From: Carpediemonas membranifera
Taxonomy: Eukaryota; Fornicata
Direction: 5' to 3'
DNA: 64,000 nt
Assembly: GCA_019828565.1 (NCBI GenBank)
Contig: JAHDYR010000012.1
Coordinates: forward strand, 1,798,001 to 1,862,000
The notes under the pieces are model-generated. The model did not search any database, was not told the DNA's origin, and was given only the letters and a program-made list of their open reading frames with translations. Every line of letters starts with the position of its first letter. Position 1 is the first letter of the stretch. Below, one piece after another: positions 20,206-31,014 of the stretch. Made by a program: the position numbers and the translations under genes.

Positions 20206-20330
20206 TGTGGCAGTGTGCCAATCAAATATTTTATTTGATTGGCGATTCGATCCGCCATTCCGGTCGACACTGTTGTGTCGACTTCTCTTTGACTAAAGCA
20301 CCAAGTTGTTTTTCCGTCCTCTCGAGCACA
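20206..20330 (+). repeat. Gyp1 3' LTR (125 bp)
   Basis: Identical to the 5' LTR over its whole length. The purine run GGGGAGGTAG precedes it and target copy CCCT follows it. Confidence 0.95.
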
Positions 20331-20369
20331 CCCTGGTCCCAGAGGTCATAGGATTCTGGGATGGTGTAC

Positions 20370-23300
20370 TTACCCGTCTTTCCGGAGGTTCAGAAGGGCA
20401 CGTCTGCCGTTCTGCAGTCCCTCTCTGACGGTATGGTCCTCGCTGCGGAGGAGCCAGAGCATTTCCAGGATTGCCCTTGAGTTGTACCACTCCGCCTCCT
20501 GCCCTTGCCTTAGGGCGTGGTACTGTGTGCGTAGATGCGCCTCCGCCAGGATGTCATTCCATCCTTCTGGGCGTTCTACCGCCTTGCATTGGCAGATGAT
20601 GTGGCTTTGTGTTCCCAGGGGCTGGTTGTATGCCCATTCTGAGAGGATTTTGGTGGTTTCCGCCGCGGTTCTGGTGACAGTGTACAGGCGAGTAATGGTG
20701 TCACCTTCTGAGTCCAGGGTACATAGGGGGCAACACCGCTTGATCCTGCTCAGGAGGGCCTGGGGCTGGCCGATCGCGCTCCCAAGTATGGCTCTGCTTC
20801 TGCCACTGTTGCTGGGGGAGGGGAGTGTGTTGGATGCAGTCATGATTACTCTCTTGACTTCCCGTCTGGTTATCATCTCACCCTTGATCATTCCTGGTTT
20901 CTTGGGTCTCTTCCCTTGCTGCATGCTGAGGATGACTTCCGGGGCTAGTACTGTTGCCACCCCTTTGGCCGTTCGGCTCCCCGGTGTGCAGTAGTTCTTC
21001 TGCTGTGAGGGTCCAGCCTCCCCTCTTTGCTCTTTTCCCTGGCGGGCATCTCCTCCTGTGTGCCCTGGAGGACGCTCCGTCGCCATTGGTAGAGGCGATG
21101 TAAGACCGATCCTCTCTCCGCTGTCGCCCAGTCCAGATTCCCTAGGGGGTCGGACGGTCCGGGTCGTGCGCAGACTCATAGAGCCTCACCGCTCTCTGCC
21201 CCATATCTGCCTCCCAGCACATCCATCCCATTAGTACACGGGCGGCTCCTCCTCCCCCTGGTCCTGTGCCTGCCATTAGGCCGCGCCAGTTGTTCCAGAT
21301 GGCTCTTCCCCTGGCACTTGGCCCCCAGATCTCGATCCCGAACTCGATCTTGGGCCAGAGGAAGGTTCTGAGGATGGATTCCGAGGTGGCGGCCGGGGTG
21401 GATCCTTTGGTCCACCCTGCTCTCCTTGCCAGGGCTAGGTATTTCCGGGATTGTGACGTCTTCATTTTGATGCATGCTGCCAACGGATTCTTCCCGCTGG
21501 CTAGCCAGAGTCCCAGATACCTTGCTGAGTCTGACGCCAGTGTGGGAGTTCCTTGGATGCTGACCGCTGCAGTTACGTCGGTACTTATCACCACACTTTT
21601 GCCTGGGCTGGTCTGGAGTCCATGGGCTTCAATTACCCCTGACCACTGCGTCTGTGCCTTCTTCGGCGAGCTGCGGGGTCTCGGATGAGATGCTTGTATC
21701 ATCTACAAACATTGCAATGAGGCAGTTTTTGGGCCTATCGTCCGTTGGAGGGAGGCAGGGGTCCGGGATCTCTCTATGCCGGAGGTACAGTGCCGCCTGG
21801 CTTAGCCAGTTAGCTGTGAAGAGAATGAACAGAGTGGGGGCCACCACACATCCTTGCTTGACCCCCATGTTTGTTCTGGACCATGTGCTTGCCCCTCGTA
21901 CCGAGATGTACGTTTCTGTAAGTGTATTTCGGATGGCCCTCGTCAGTCTTGGGTGTACCCCCATGAGCGTCAACTTGTTCACCAGCAGGTCCCTTGGGAC
22001 CGTATCATATGCTTTTGCTATGTCAAGTAGGACGCTGGTACGGTTTCCGGACTGGTGGAGTTGGGCTAGGAGGGCTATGTGATCCACTACAGTTTTCCCT
22101 TTCATGAACCCAACTTGCTCTCTGGGGATGAACTTCTCCACCGTCGGCCTGAGGCGCCATTTCAGTATCCTCCCGTAGGCTCTGTATAGGAGGGGGGTGA
22201 GGGAGATCGGTCTGTACGAGCTGGGCGTGAGCTTGTCCTTCCCAACCTTGTGGATAGGCGACACCGCTGCATACTTCCATGTGGTTGGCATGGTCCCGCT
22301 GTCGTATACTTTCGCGAGCAGGACTGTGATTGCCTCGTACGCTGATTCGGGGAGGTCCCTCAGACAATCTCCAATAATCCCGTCCGGGCCTCCGGCCGAG
22401 GACTTCCTTATGGACTTGACCGCCGCTGTCACTTCTTCAAGCGATGGCGGATGGTCCTCCATGTCCGTTTCCGGCTCGGTTTCCCAGGTGGGTTCCCAGG
22501 TGGGTTCCTTCCCGGAGCTTACCTTCGCGTACTGCTCCTGGAGGGAGTCTGCAATCTCCCTCTGCCTTGCTAGAATCTTGTTTCCAGCCTTCAGCATCAC
22601 CGGGAGACCGGCGTGCTGCTTCTCGTTCCAGAAGCGGAACACTTGGTTTGCGAGGATCCTTTTTGTCGTTTTGTACCCATCACGGGATCCAACCTCAACC
22701 TGCTCATTCCAGTCATGTTGGAAGGTCCTCCATGATCTGCTCAGTGCTCCGTTGAGGGACTTTTTGATATCTTTGGCGGCGGTTTTGCTCCAGGTGGAGG
22801 CTTTGGCCAGCCGTTCCCATACCTCACTAGGGATACGTTCCTGGTTTTCTACAGCGAATGGGTGCCTTCTGGAGGTAGCAAACCCGGTGGACAACCATTT
22901 CCTTATGAGAGTCTCCATCTCGTCCACTGGTATTTTGCTGTCTAGTGGTGGCCACTCTTCTAGCTTGGGCCCTGTTCTCCTGGGTTTGACCAGCCACGTA
23001 TCGATCCGTGGGATTTCCAGTCTCTTTGATATCTCTGGTTTCCCTGTCGGGTTGCTATCCCAGGTGAGCTCTATGGCTTTTGTGTGCCGACCCCCAGTGC
23101 CCGATTGTGGTCTTGTCTATTACCCTAACAACCGGGTTTTGGATACCCCCTGTTACCGCTGCATAGTCTATTGTGGACGTTCGGGAGTTAGTCCCGTACG
23201 TCGGTGCAGTTGGTGCTATTGGGGTGAGGTTCCATCGCTGGAGGGTCATCGCAGTTGCTTGCCTGAGTTTCCCTGGCCTCCTGTTCCAGTCCCCGATGAT

Positions 23301-23744
23301 GATGATGTCACACCCCTCATAGTTCGCGACGGTTTGCTCTAGCATCCGGTCGAACTCCTCAATCTCGGGTCGTGCACATCCACTATCGGGAGCGTAGATA
23401 TTGATGACTGCCGTGGCCCTCGATGCTTTGAGGATGCTTACTTGGATTCGTGGGTTCGTCCCGTCGGACACGCCTACGTCCCATTCCGCTTTGGAGTGCG
23501 GGCTAATCAGTGTGGCCAGTCCCTTTGTGGGTCGCTTGCGCGTTGCCTCTAATGGCTTGACCTCTCCTGCACAGGCGTACTGGAGATCTACCCAGCAAGG
23601 GATGGTGGTATTACCGTACCGCTTGGTTTCCTGGAGGAGGATCGCATCAGTCCTTATCCTCTTGCGGATGGATAAAGCTATGGATCCGCTGTAATCGTTT
23701 GCGCCCGCTAGGTGCCCTTCGCTGTTTAGCGATATTATTCTCAT
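20370..23744 (-). pseudogene. LINE ORF2: APE endonuclease, RT, zinc knuckle
   Basis: Starts ATG 23744. The endonuclease part has LQETK, NIYAPDSG, GDWNRRPG and STIDYA, i.e. the APE-like fold of LINE endonucleases. The final His motif reads GSAHK where SDH is expected. The frame breaks at 23078-23081 (four T; three would continue it as KAIELTW). The RT follows to about 21629: SSAGGPDGIIGD, YRPISLTPLLYR, LLDIAKAYDTV, MGVKQGCVVAPTLF and the catalytic FVDDT. After further shifts near 21650 and 21160 comes a C-terminal part with CCPLC and HIICQC, the usual LINE zinc knuckle. At least three frameshifts make it non-functional as written. Confidence 0.85.
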
Positions 23745-24316
23745 TCAGGTTGTTCTGACATAAACTGCGGGAGTTACCCTGCGCGCACTAATCTGCTCTT
23801 TGTAGACATTCCCTTTTTGGGCGTACCTTTTGGTGGGTTGCTGAGGCCTCTAACCGAGCAGTCGTTTCCTTTTTGGGCAGGCTTGTGCCTGTATTCCCTT
23901 AGTTCCCGGCCTAGGGCATACCATTCCCTTTCACAGTCGGGGCCTCACGATGCTTGTCGGCATTGCTGCCGGTCTCCGCTTAGCTTCCTTCCTCGCCGCA
24001 TGGCAGAACCATTACCTAACGAGCTTAGGTGGGAGCGACAGTGGTTGTTGCCCCTCCCAAGGCTGGAGTTACAGCCTGCCGGACAGGCAGGGCTCTTTTT
24101 ACCTTTTGGTAACCCTGCCCCCGGCCCTGTGGGGCACAGGGGTTTGTTGAAAAAGAATGTGTTGCATTTTTGCTCCCGCCGGAATGGTTCGCCGGTGTCC
24201 ATTTGGACTTTAAGGCCCTACTAGTCACAGCCTGGCCATACATGCTGGTTCATATATACACTTTTAGCTCAGACTTATATCACACTACCCTCTGCACCTC
24301 TTACTTATGATTGTTT
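23745..24316 (-). other. Spacer between LINE ORF1 and ORF2
   Basis: No frame is convincing. The spacer is full of short imperfect inverted repeats built from TTCCCTTTTTGGG-like words, plus a longer stem near 24080-24118 (GGCAGGGCTCTTT and its partner). Such structure may serve translation of ORF2 or RNA binding. That is inference. Confidence 0.35.
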
Positions 24317-27300
24317 CTACTCTCCTTCCTTCTCCTCGCCTCTCTTCCTTCTCAGGTCAGACCTGAAGTTATCCATCTTGGCTGCTAGGGTGAAGCTGAG
24401 GGCTTCGTTGGTTGCCGAGAGTCGGGCCGCGCGGCTGAGTAAGTCCTCGTTCTCTTCGGTTAGAGACGAGCACTTCTCCGTTGTCTTCCTGAGGTCCTTC
24501 CGCATCTCGTCCAACGCAGCTTGGGCTGCTCTCCGGGCTTCCCGTTCTTCCTCCAGCTCCTGGCTTTTGGCCTTGAGCTCGTTGATGGTTCTGGCTGCAG
24601 CTTCTTCCAGCTGTTGTCTGACCTCTGCTTCTCGCCGGGCCATGGCTTGGTCCAGCAGGGCCGCTATGCCTCTGCCCAGGTCGGTGTCCTCCTGTCGTGC
24701 TCTTTTGGGCTGCAGGTCCTCTTGGTCCACCTGTCTGACCTGGCGGGTCTTGGCTGATGGGTTGGGGGTATGGGGGGGGGCACAGCTCTTAGTTGGAGGG
24801 GGCCCGGGCTCTGTTCGCTCTGTCCTGCTACTTTGCGGTTGTTCAGTGACAATTTGCCCGCATGGAGGGCCATATAGGCCCCCTATGCCGCCATTCGGCA
24901 GGTAGACCTCCGTCCTCCTGTGGAGCATCTTGGCGAGTTCAGTAGCCCTTCGTCTCACCTTTGTTCGAAGCGCCTGCTTCCTCTCGGTCCTCAGTCTGTT
25001 CTTGGCGTTAGTGCTGGCGCCTTCCGGGAAAACACAGTTCAGCGTGTCCCATGGCTTCCCCCTTTTGGGTGTTCCACGCCTGAGCCCGCCAGGGCGAGTT
25101 TGCCTATCCAGGAGGCGCTCCTCAAGGTGCCCACTCGCCTCTTCCCTCTTTCTGCTGGTTCATCCGTGATACCCCCAGTCCCGGGGGAGGAACGAGGGGA
25201 GGAAGTTGATGGAGCCTGTCTCCGGGTCGACACACATGTTGGCCAGGAGTTCTCGATCGTCGGCTGGGACCTCCGTGAAGTAGTTGAAGATCTTCTTCCT
25301 GGCTTCTCTGCCCATGTGGCCTCCAGCTATGTCGAATTTGTGGACGGGCATCAAAGACGCCGCTTGGGATAGGGTCATCGTTTTGGTGTCGCTGACGTCT
25401 AGAGTAAGCATCTTTTCCGCGTCTATTTCCGTGGGCTCCCCCTCAGGTTCGCCCAAGGGAAACCGTCTTGGACAGCGCGGCGGCGCCCGTTCCACTCCGA
25501 GTGGATTTCCAGGAGGATGGGTCGCGCTGGTTCACCTACTCTCGCGAGCGATTCTGGGTTTCCGATGATCACGGCTGTTCCTTCCAGGGCTCTGGTGATA
25601 CCCTTTCCGGAGCTGAAATCGTTTTCCTCCCAGTTGGTCATGATAATCTGGCCCCGTTTGGGGTTCTTGGTGCCAAAGAGGTTGACTTGTTGGGACAATG
25701 GGGTTAGGCGACCGGCCGCCACGGTGCCGAGGCCGTGTCTGGCGTTGACTTTGGTCGCCAGGTCCTTGTATTCATCATGGTACGGCGACTCCCTGCCCAT
25801 GAGCATGCTTCCTAGGGCTGTGAGGTGGGCTTCTACCTGCCCCCAGTCCCAGCCTGGGTTGTCTCTCATCCAGAACGCTGTTGCTAGTCTGGCGTAGAAT
25901 ATGGAGACATCTGCTAGGGCGCAGTGGCAGTGGTGGGGTGCGTGCTTGTGATAGGGGCACACCAATTTTGCCTCCGGGCGCTGTTGGTACCTTCTGGTCC
26001 AGGTCCGGCCCAGTTCGGACTGGGGTCGGGAGGGGAGGCCGGTGAGGCTCTTCTCCCCACTATTGGGGTAGAACCAGGTCAGCGTGTCGAGGATGTTGGG
26101 GAAGATCGTGTTGAGGTCAGTTTCATCCATGAGGCGTAAGCTTAGCCAGGTGCGGAGGTTCCCGTCTGGGACGAACTTCTCACTGGTCAGGATGCTTCTC
26201 TCAGCCTCGACTCCCTTAGCCACGATGTGGACGTGGGTCTTCTGTGGCCCCGAGTCGTCTTCCAGTCTCTTCAGCTCTGTAGCCATCTCGGTGCACCATC
26301 GCTTGGCGTGGGGAAGTCTGCTTCGTATCCCTTGGGGGCTTTGCCCGTGGTGACGTCGACAAACGTAGCTGGTGGGCAGCCATGGATGTAGTGCGTGGCC
26401 CACAGACATTGGTCCAGGGCATCCACTGTGATGTCTTCCCCAAGCATCCCGTGCATGTAGTAGAGGATTTGCTCGTTAGCTGGGTCGAAAATCAGTGCCG
26501 CCCCTTCGCAAATGATGGCCTCGTCTCCTTGGTTGGATCTGGCTCTTCCTTCCTCAAAAGTCCACCATAGCGATCAACTGCCTGGTGGTGTTGGCTCGTT
26601 GGGTGATATTGGAACGAGGCGGGCTAGCTCCCATGCTGGGCCCGCATGTGCCCTTGTTTGGCGTGGTGGGTGTGTCATCAGGGCCGGAAGTCCTGCTGCC
26701 GCTCGGGCCCAGGGGGGTTTCTTCTTCGTTAGTACCCAGGGCTCCATGAGATGCCCCGTCCCGTACGGGCTCTATAACTTGGGTCTGCCCCGTTGTGAGC
26801 CAGTAGTTAGTGATGTTGCGCGTCAGAAAGGAGGCAGACACCAGTTCGCGGGCAATCCTCGCGGGTGGGGGCCAGAGACGCCTGGTCTTATCCCATGCCG
26901 ACCAGAGTTCGGGGAAGCCGGGGACTGACCACCGTTGGATGAGGTCTCTGACCTCCTCCCTCAGGTCTGCCTCTGCTGCCGAAGGCTCTTCTTCCAGGGG
27001 TGGGGGTGGGAAGACTGGCCTCATCACACCCTCGGTTCTGCTGTAGATGAGGATCTCCTCGACGGGGCCCTGGGTCCAGATCTGGATGGGCGTGCCGTCT
27101 GGTCTGCGGAAACCTCCCTCCGGGGGGTGAGGGGCGTGGTAGCCTTGCCCTTTGGCTAGTTCCCGGCCTAGGTCGGCCCAGAGCTTCTTGTTTTCGCGTC
27201 CTAGTGAGGGGGAGCCCTCTGGCTGCAGCTCCCGCGGAGATGGCGTGTCCGGCGGCATGGAGGAGCCACATTGCAGCCTCCATCCCGTACTTGGTCTGGA

Positions 27301-28154
27301 TGCCGTTGCCTGAGATCGAAGAATGTCCTGCAGCTTGCAGCGATGTTGCCACGAGCTCTAGGAGGAGCGTCCTTGCGACCTTTCCCGTTCGGGCAGTGAA
27401 GTCCGTTGCGTCATCTCTGGTGAAGACCATGGCAACGTCCCTTGTGGGAATAGCCGCATCTGCTGAGGCTCTGATGCAGTCCCATTCGTCCGGTGTGGCC
27501 AGTTGCTTGCCCAGTGGCGTTAACGACTCCTTGATCCCATTTGGGGTGGTGTTTGCGCAATCCAAGGCGTCTGGGACGCTTTGGGAGCTGTTCGAGGTCA
27601 TTGTGTGGCGTGGTCTCGAAAAGTCCCGGTTATGGATTCGGCCGAGATCAAGGCCCTCCTCCACGGGGAGAAGTGATGGGGTGTGTTGCTCACTAGCTGG
27701 TGCCGTCTGGCTCGTCCGGTGGGGATGTGCTACGTACTTGGAGTAGTCCGCCTGGACTCTGGGGTAGAACACAAATTTGGGGGACCCTGGGCGAAGCCGG
27801 CTTAGTGTCTCCGCCTGCTCTAGGTCCAGCCGGTTCCCTTCAATGAATAGCCAGTATGGCTGTTGGGCGGCTTTTGTGTACCGTCTCAGGAGGGGAAGTG
27901 ATGCAAACAGCTTCTTGGCCCGGCTTTTCCGGAGCTCCCCTGGGCCTTCCTTTGCTGTAAAAGCTTCCCTGTTCTGGGTCTACAATCTTGTCGTATCCTA
28001 TCGCGTTGCCGAGCTGGATAATGGACGTATTTGCTTTTTCCCTTCTGGTTTTCCTGAGATCCCTTCTGGGTGCAGCCTTAAGGGCGAATAAGCCATAAAT
28101 CATGCTTTCTTCCCTATCTGGCATGTCCCTGTTGGGATATTCCCCTGTTTCCAT
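24317..28154 (-). pseudogene. LINE ORF1, very large, unknown fold
   Basis: Minus-strand frames join, through about five single-base shifts (near 27940, 27230, 26560, 26330 and 25470) and one in-frame TGA (25160-25162), into one protein path of roughly 1,280 residues from ATG 28154. Recognisable stretches: LPLLRRYTKAAQQPYWLFIE, DPANEQILYYMHGMLGEDI, a His-rich CPYHKHAPHHCHCALADVSI, KRGQIIMTNWEENDF, and KKIFNYFTEVPADDRELLAN. The last 210 residues are a long Glu/Arg coiled coil (ELEEEREARRAAQAALDEM). Only the coiled coil resembles a LINE ORF1; the first about 1,000 residues match nothing I know. Position directly upstream of ORF2 suggests the RNA-binding/particle protein of the element. Confidence 0.5.
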
Positions 28155-28159
28155 TTGGA

Positions 28160-29077
28160 GTGGCAAAAGGCGGGAAGTGCACTTTTGCCAGCTTCTTGGA
28201 GGGGCTTGAGGAGGTCTGGTGGAGGTTCCAAGGGGCGCCAGCCAGCGATGTCCTGGTCTTGTATGGCTCCTTTCCCTTCCTCAGGGCGGATGGTTCAGGG
28301 GCGAGGTATGCGAGGTTTGTTGCGGACCTTGTTTCCACACAAAACATGTCTGGCGAAAACCCAAAAGGGAACCTTATTGCAGGGACAGGGAGCATCGCCC
28401 CACACGGGGCTGCTGTCCCTTATTCCCCATGCGTCCGTTCCATCTCTCCTTCCACCTTCACGCCTCCTCCTGGCCATTCGGCCGGCGCCTCCGCTGCCCA
28501 GCGGTCCCCAGAGGGGGAGGTGCATTACCAGGGGTTATGCACTCCGATCCCTATCGAGTCCTTGGCCCGAGTACGGCCTGGACTCCGATTTCGGGGGCGC
28601 CGCCTCTTTCCCGGGAAGCAGGGCCCTCTTCGCACTCCGACGGGGGATCCCATATTCCCCTCCGGGCCCCAGGGTAGTCCCTTGCCTTGTGGCGGCAGGG
28701 GCTTCACCGCTCCTTCTCGGGAGTCCCCGACTCCTGGCCCGGCGACTCCTCGGGGTTGGGAGGCGCATTTCCTGCGGACCATAGCTGACGATTTTGCCCA
28801 GGTGGACGTCCTGGCCAGCCGGTGGCGGGAGCGTGCCGCTGCCTTTTCCTACCTGGCTCAGAATTACCGTGACGAGGACCTGAGTCCCCACGAGTCTAAG
28901 TCGGCTCGGGGTTTCGACGCTGAGCTGAGGGGCCAAGTGCGGGTCTATAAGCGCCTTCGTGCTCGCATAGACGCCCGGCTGCACCAGCTGGTTGCCATTC
29001 ACGCCCCTCGTCCTGTATCTTGTGGTCGCAGCCCGGTTGTTTCCTTCCTGGGTCGCGTCACTCCCAAGAGGTTGTGA
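28160..29077 (+). CDS. Plus-strand ORF inside the LINE
   Basis: A 305-codon frame from ATG 28160, opposite in direction to the LINE genes and with its start codon 5 bp from the divergent ORF1 ATG (28154). The N-terminal 85 residues (FLEGLEEVWWRFQG; DVLVLYGSFPFL) and C-terminal 90 residues (FSYLAQNYRDEDLSPHES; RLRARIDARLHQLVAI) look like folded protein. The middle 120 are Pro/Ser/Gly-rich. GC3 bias supports this strand over the long antisense frame at 28535-29299. Family unknown. A divergently transcribed passenger gene or an older host fragment are the options. Confidence 0.5.
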   Translation: MAKGGKCTFASFLEGLEEVWWRFQGAPASDVLVLYGSFPFLRADGSGARYARFVADLVSTQNMSGENPKGNLIAGTGSIAPHGAAVPYSPCVRSISPSTFTPPPGHSAGASAAQRSPEGEVHYQGLCTPIPIESLARVRPGLRFRGRRLFPGKQGPLRTPTGDPIFPSGPQGSPLPCGGRGFTAPSRESPTPGPATPRGWEAHFLRTIADDFAQVDVLASRWRERAAAFSYLAQNYRDEDLSPHESKSARGFDAELRGQVRVYKRLRARIDARLHQLVAIHAPRPVSCGRSPVVSFLGRVTPKRL

Positions 29078-29880
29078 GTCCTGGTAAACACCGTGATGGT
29101 TTATGCCTTTTGGCTTCGGCTGGGCGTTTCTTGTGGGGCTGTGGACGGGGCCCTCAGCGCTCCCGGTCTGTTGTCCGGTATGGCTGGTGTACTGGGGGCC
29201 TGTTGTGGTGGCCCTGTTGCCTATGCCGGCGGCGGGCGGCGATCCCGGCCCTCGTGGCGATGACGTCCACAAGCCCGGTCTTGGGCGGCATGAGAGCACG
29301 GGCGCCGGAGTAGTGTGGCCCAGTGGCCTCCCAGTGAGAGCCTATTGGCCGCCGGTCCCGGTGCTCTCGGGTTAATTTGCCATATGGCCCCAGTTAAGTT
29401 GTCTGAGGCAATCGTGTCGCAGTGCCTCTGGGGCCTACTGCGGGTACCGGTTACGGGTGGGGTTTCAATCATAAAGGTGGCGCAGTACGCTTGTTCGCGT
29501 TGATTTCCCTTGTGGGTTTGTGCGAGGAGCGTTTAGTTGCGTCTGGTCCCCTTGTGGGTCCCAGGAGCATGGGCGGTAGGTTTTGTTTGTTGTTAGAGTA
29601 CTGTGTATTCTGTCAACGCTTTCCTACCGAGGCTAACTTATTCCCTTTTGGGTGGTTTTTGCCTCTGTGCATTTTTGGGCACACGAGGACGATCATCTGT
29701 TGCTCGACATAGCTTGGCGCACGGCGAGGTATACAGGGCAGGGGAGTGGGCTCCAGGTGAGGTGGTGCGCACCTCACCTGGAGCAGCCAGTTGTCCTCTG
29801 CCGGCCCGCTCTGGCGCTAACCTGCTTCGCAACGGGCGATCTCCTCCGGGGAGCAATTTGCTTCCCCAATGTGCCCTATG
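29078..29880. other. Putative LINE 5' non-coding region
   Basis: No coding frame supported. Contains repeated words of the type TTCCCTTTTGGGTGG and CCCTTGTGGGTCCC as in the 23.8 kb spacer, and an 18 bp inverted repeat at about 29749-29786 (GGGCTCCAGGTGAGGTG near CACCTCACCTGGAGC). May be 5' UTR and promoter of the LINE. Confidence 0.35.
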
Positions 29881-29881
29881 G

Positions 29882-30563
29882 CTAGTGGGTTAGGAGAATA
29901 CTTCCCATTTCTGCTCTCGTACCCCAGAGCAGACGAACTCTTGGTCCTGAAATTACCATTTGGTGGATGCTGGCGCCGCGGGGCACCGTCGCTCGCTTCG
30001 AGCTCGAATAGCTTTCAATGAGATCCGATAAATCCCGATTGCCAGCTTTTGGCCTTTTTCCGGTTGGTTTCGTCAACTTCCCATACCGGACATTTCAACT
30101 GCCTTCTTCGCGACGTAGATCGCGTATCTATCGAAAATCGATAGACGCACCTTAGACGGAGCATTCATAGCATCTTTCAAAGAGTTGATACTCATACGAA
30201 GTGTCTGAAGTGCAGTGGAATGCCTTATGAGCATTGGCGCATGCTCGAGGATCTGCGTCGCCGCCTTGATCTGGTGCTCTGTTAGAGCTCCTTTGCCAGT
30301 TAGTGAATAGCACGCACTCTGAAGGTTGAAGGGGATCGAGTTTGTGGCACATTTCACCTTTTCGTCAGACTGAAGCTCGAAATACTGTTTCCCAGCAGGG
30401 GACTGGGCCCATTCCTTCTCAACTGCCACAAAGGTGCGGGACTTCAGTGACTGAAGCGAGGACGAATAAATCCTTTCAGTCTGAAGTGAGTTAAGCGTGT
30501 AATACGCCATAAAAGCTTCCGCCGGTGAGGTATCGAGCTCTGTGGTCAGCATAGAGAAGTGTT
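29882..30563 (-). pseudogene. Minus-strand coding stretch X2, unknown
   Basis: Open on the minus strand from the right edge of the insert to 30073 (HFSMLTTELDTSPAEAFMAY; VKCATNSIPFNLQSACY; MLIRHSTALQTLRMSIN), then another frame to 29882 (KRPKAGNRDLSDLIESYSSS). It has no start codon of its own, so it begins truncated at the target duplication. The first part could splice at GTATGG (near 30085) in phase with the minus-strand exon at 14378. It also reads on, with one base added, from the minus-strand stretch X1 at 30637-30930. Either it is the 5'-truncated first gene of the LINE, or part of a host gene broken by the insertions. Confidence 0.35.
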
Positions 30564-30584
30564 GCAATACGTGGAGACGCCGAG
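30564..30584. repeat. Target-site duplication, right copy (21 bp)
   Basis: Identical to 14869-14889; the transposase frame resumes through it. Confidence 0.85.
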
Positions 30585-30636
30585 GATGGTCTGTACGAGG
30601 GGAGAGATACTACAGCTGGAAACATACTGGATCGCA
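30564..30636 (+). pseudogene. Transposase piece 2
   Basis: The 21 bp copy reads RNTWRRR and continues GWSVRGERYYSWKHTG. The R-x-GWS-x-RGER block normally follows the first catalytic Asp of Tc1/mariner-like transposases, so this is the continuation of the piece ending at 14889. The frame then stops; the next recognisable piece is at 31015. The minus strand of the same 73 bp also reads as plausible protein (SPLVQTILGVST), which keeps an overlapping-gene explanation open. Confidence 0.55.
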
Positions 30637-30930
30637 CCCTTGGAGGTCTTGAAGGCTTCTCTGATCTCGAGATTGGGGAGCTTCGCCAGCTTCTCCACCA
30701 CGGCTTGATCGATTGCATCCTCTGTTAGCTCCGGTGTCGCCAGGAGCAAGGCGTCGAGCTTTCTGGCTATCACAGCTGCGGATTCGTACCCAAATTTGCT
30801 CTTGAGGAATAGGATCTTGTGTCGGACGTGCAGTCTGTTCATGATGGCTTCAGCTGAAGCTACGCCCTCCTGGGCATCTTCGTAAATCTCCTGGAGGAAG
30901 TCCGCTTCCTTAGATCAAGAGAAAGATCAA
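30637..30930 (-). pseudogene. Minus-strand coding stretch X1, unknown
   Basis: Helical, protein-like frame (ADFLQEIYEDAQEGVASAEA; KILFLKSKFGYESAAVIARK; AVVEKLAKLPNLEIREAF) preceded by a pyrimidine-rich sequence ending CTTGATCTAAG, a possible 3' splice site near 30915. It separates transposase pieces 2 and 3. No family recognised. May be the N-terminal part of X2. Confidence 0.4.
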
Positions 30931-31014
30931 GAACTGTGGCTTTTGCTGAACTGGTGGAACTGAATTTACTCCAAAAACCCGCAGTGGTAGAAATGGTCTA
31001 AACCCTATACCTTA

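Larger units (their letters stand above)
15874..20330 (+). mobile_element. Ty3/gypsy retrotransposon Gyp1 (chromovirus-like)
   Basis: Complete element: two identical 125 bp LTRs (TG...CA), a 4 bp target duplication CCCT (15870-15873 and 20331-20334), a polypurine tract GGGGAGGTAG at 20196-20205, and internal genes in the order gag, protease, RT, RNase H, integrase, chromodomain. Integrase after RNase H plus a C-terminal chromodomain places it with Ty3 chromoviruses. Identical LTRs imply a recent insertion. The body is in three frames; both shifts lie at runs of C (17436-17440 and 18137-18142), each cured by one extra C. It is inserted in the LINE 3' region. Confidence 0.93.
14890..30563 (-). 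mobile_element. Giant LINE-like element (with nested Gyp1)
   Basis: The insert is bounded by 21 bp direct repeats and oriented leftwards. On the minus strand it carries an ORF1 (28154 to 24317), an APE-type endonuclease/RT ORF2 (23744 to 20370) and a 3' region ending in a TTAAATTTATTTTATTT-type tail at 14890. Gyp1 (15874-20330) sits inside the 3' region; without it the element is about 11.2 kb. A long variable target duplication and a simple-sequence 3' tail are what target-primed reverse transcription leaves. It is unusual in size, in having a plus-strand ORF at 28160-29077, and in a further minus-strand coding stretch (29882-30563) at its 5' end. Multiple frameshifts mean this copy is dead, or the sequence contains errors. 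Confidence 0.65.

Noticed and set aside
28535-29299. Long minus-strand frame opposite 28160-29077
   Set aside because: Arg/Pro/Gly/Ser-rich translation with poor protein character; the plus strand reads better.
30985-31010. Gyp2 LTR fragment (shared word AAATGGTCTAAAC)
   Set aside because: Only 13 bp match; flanks do not continue the LTR.
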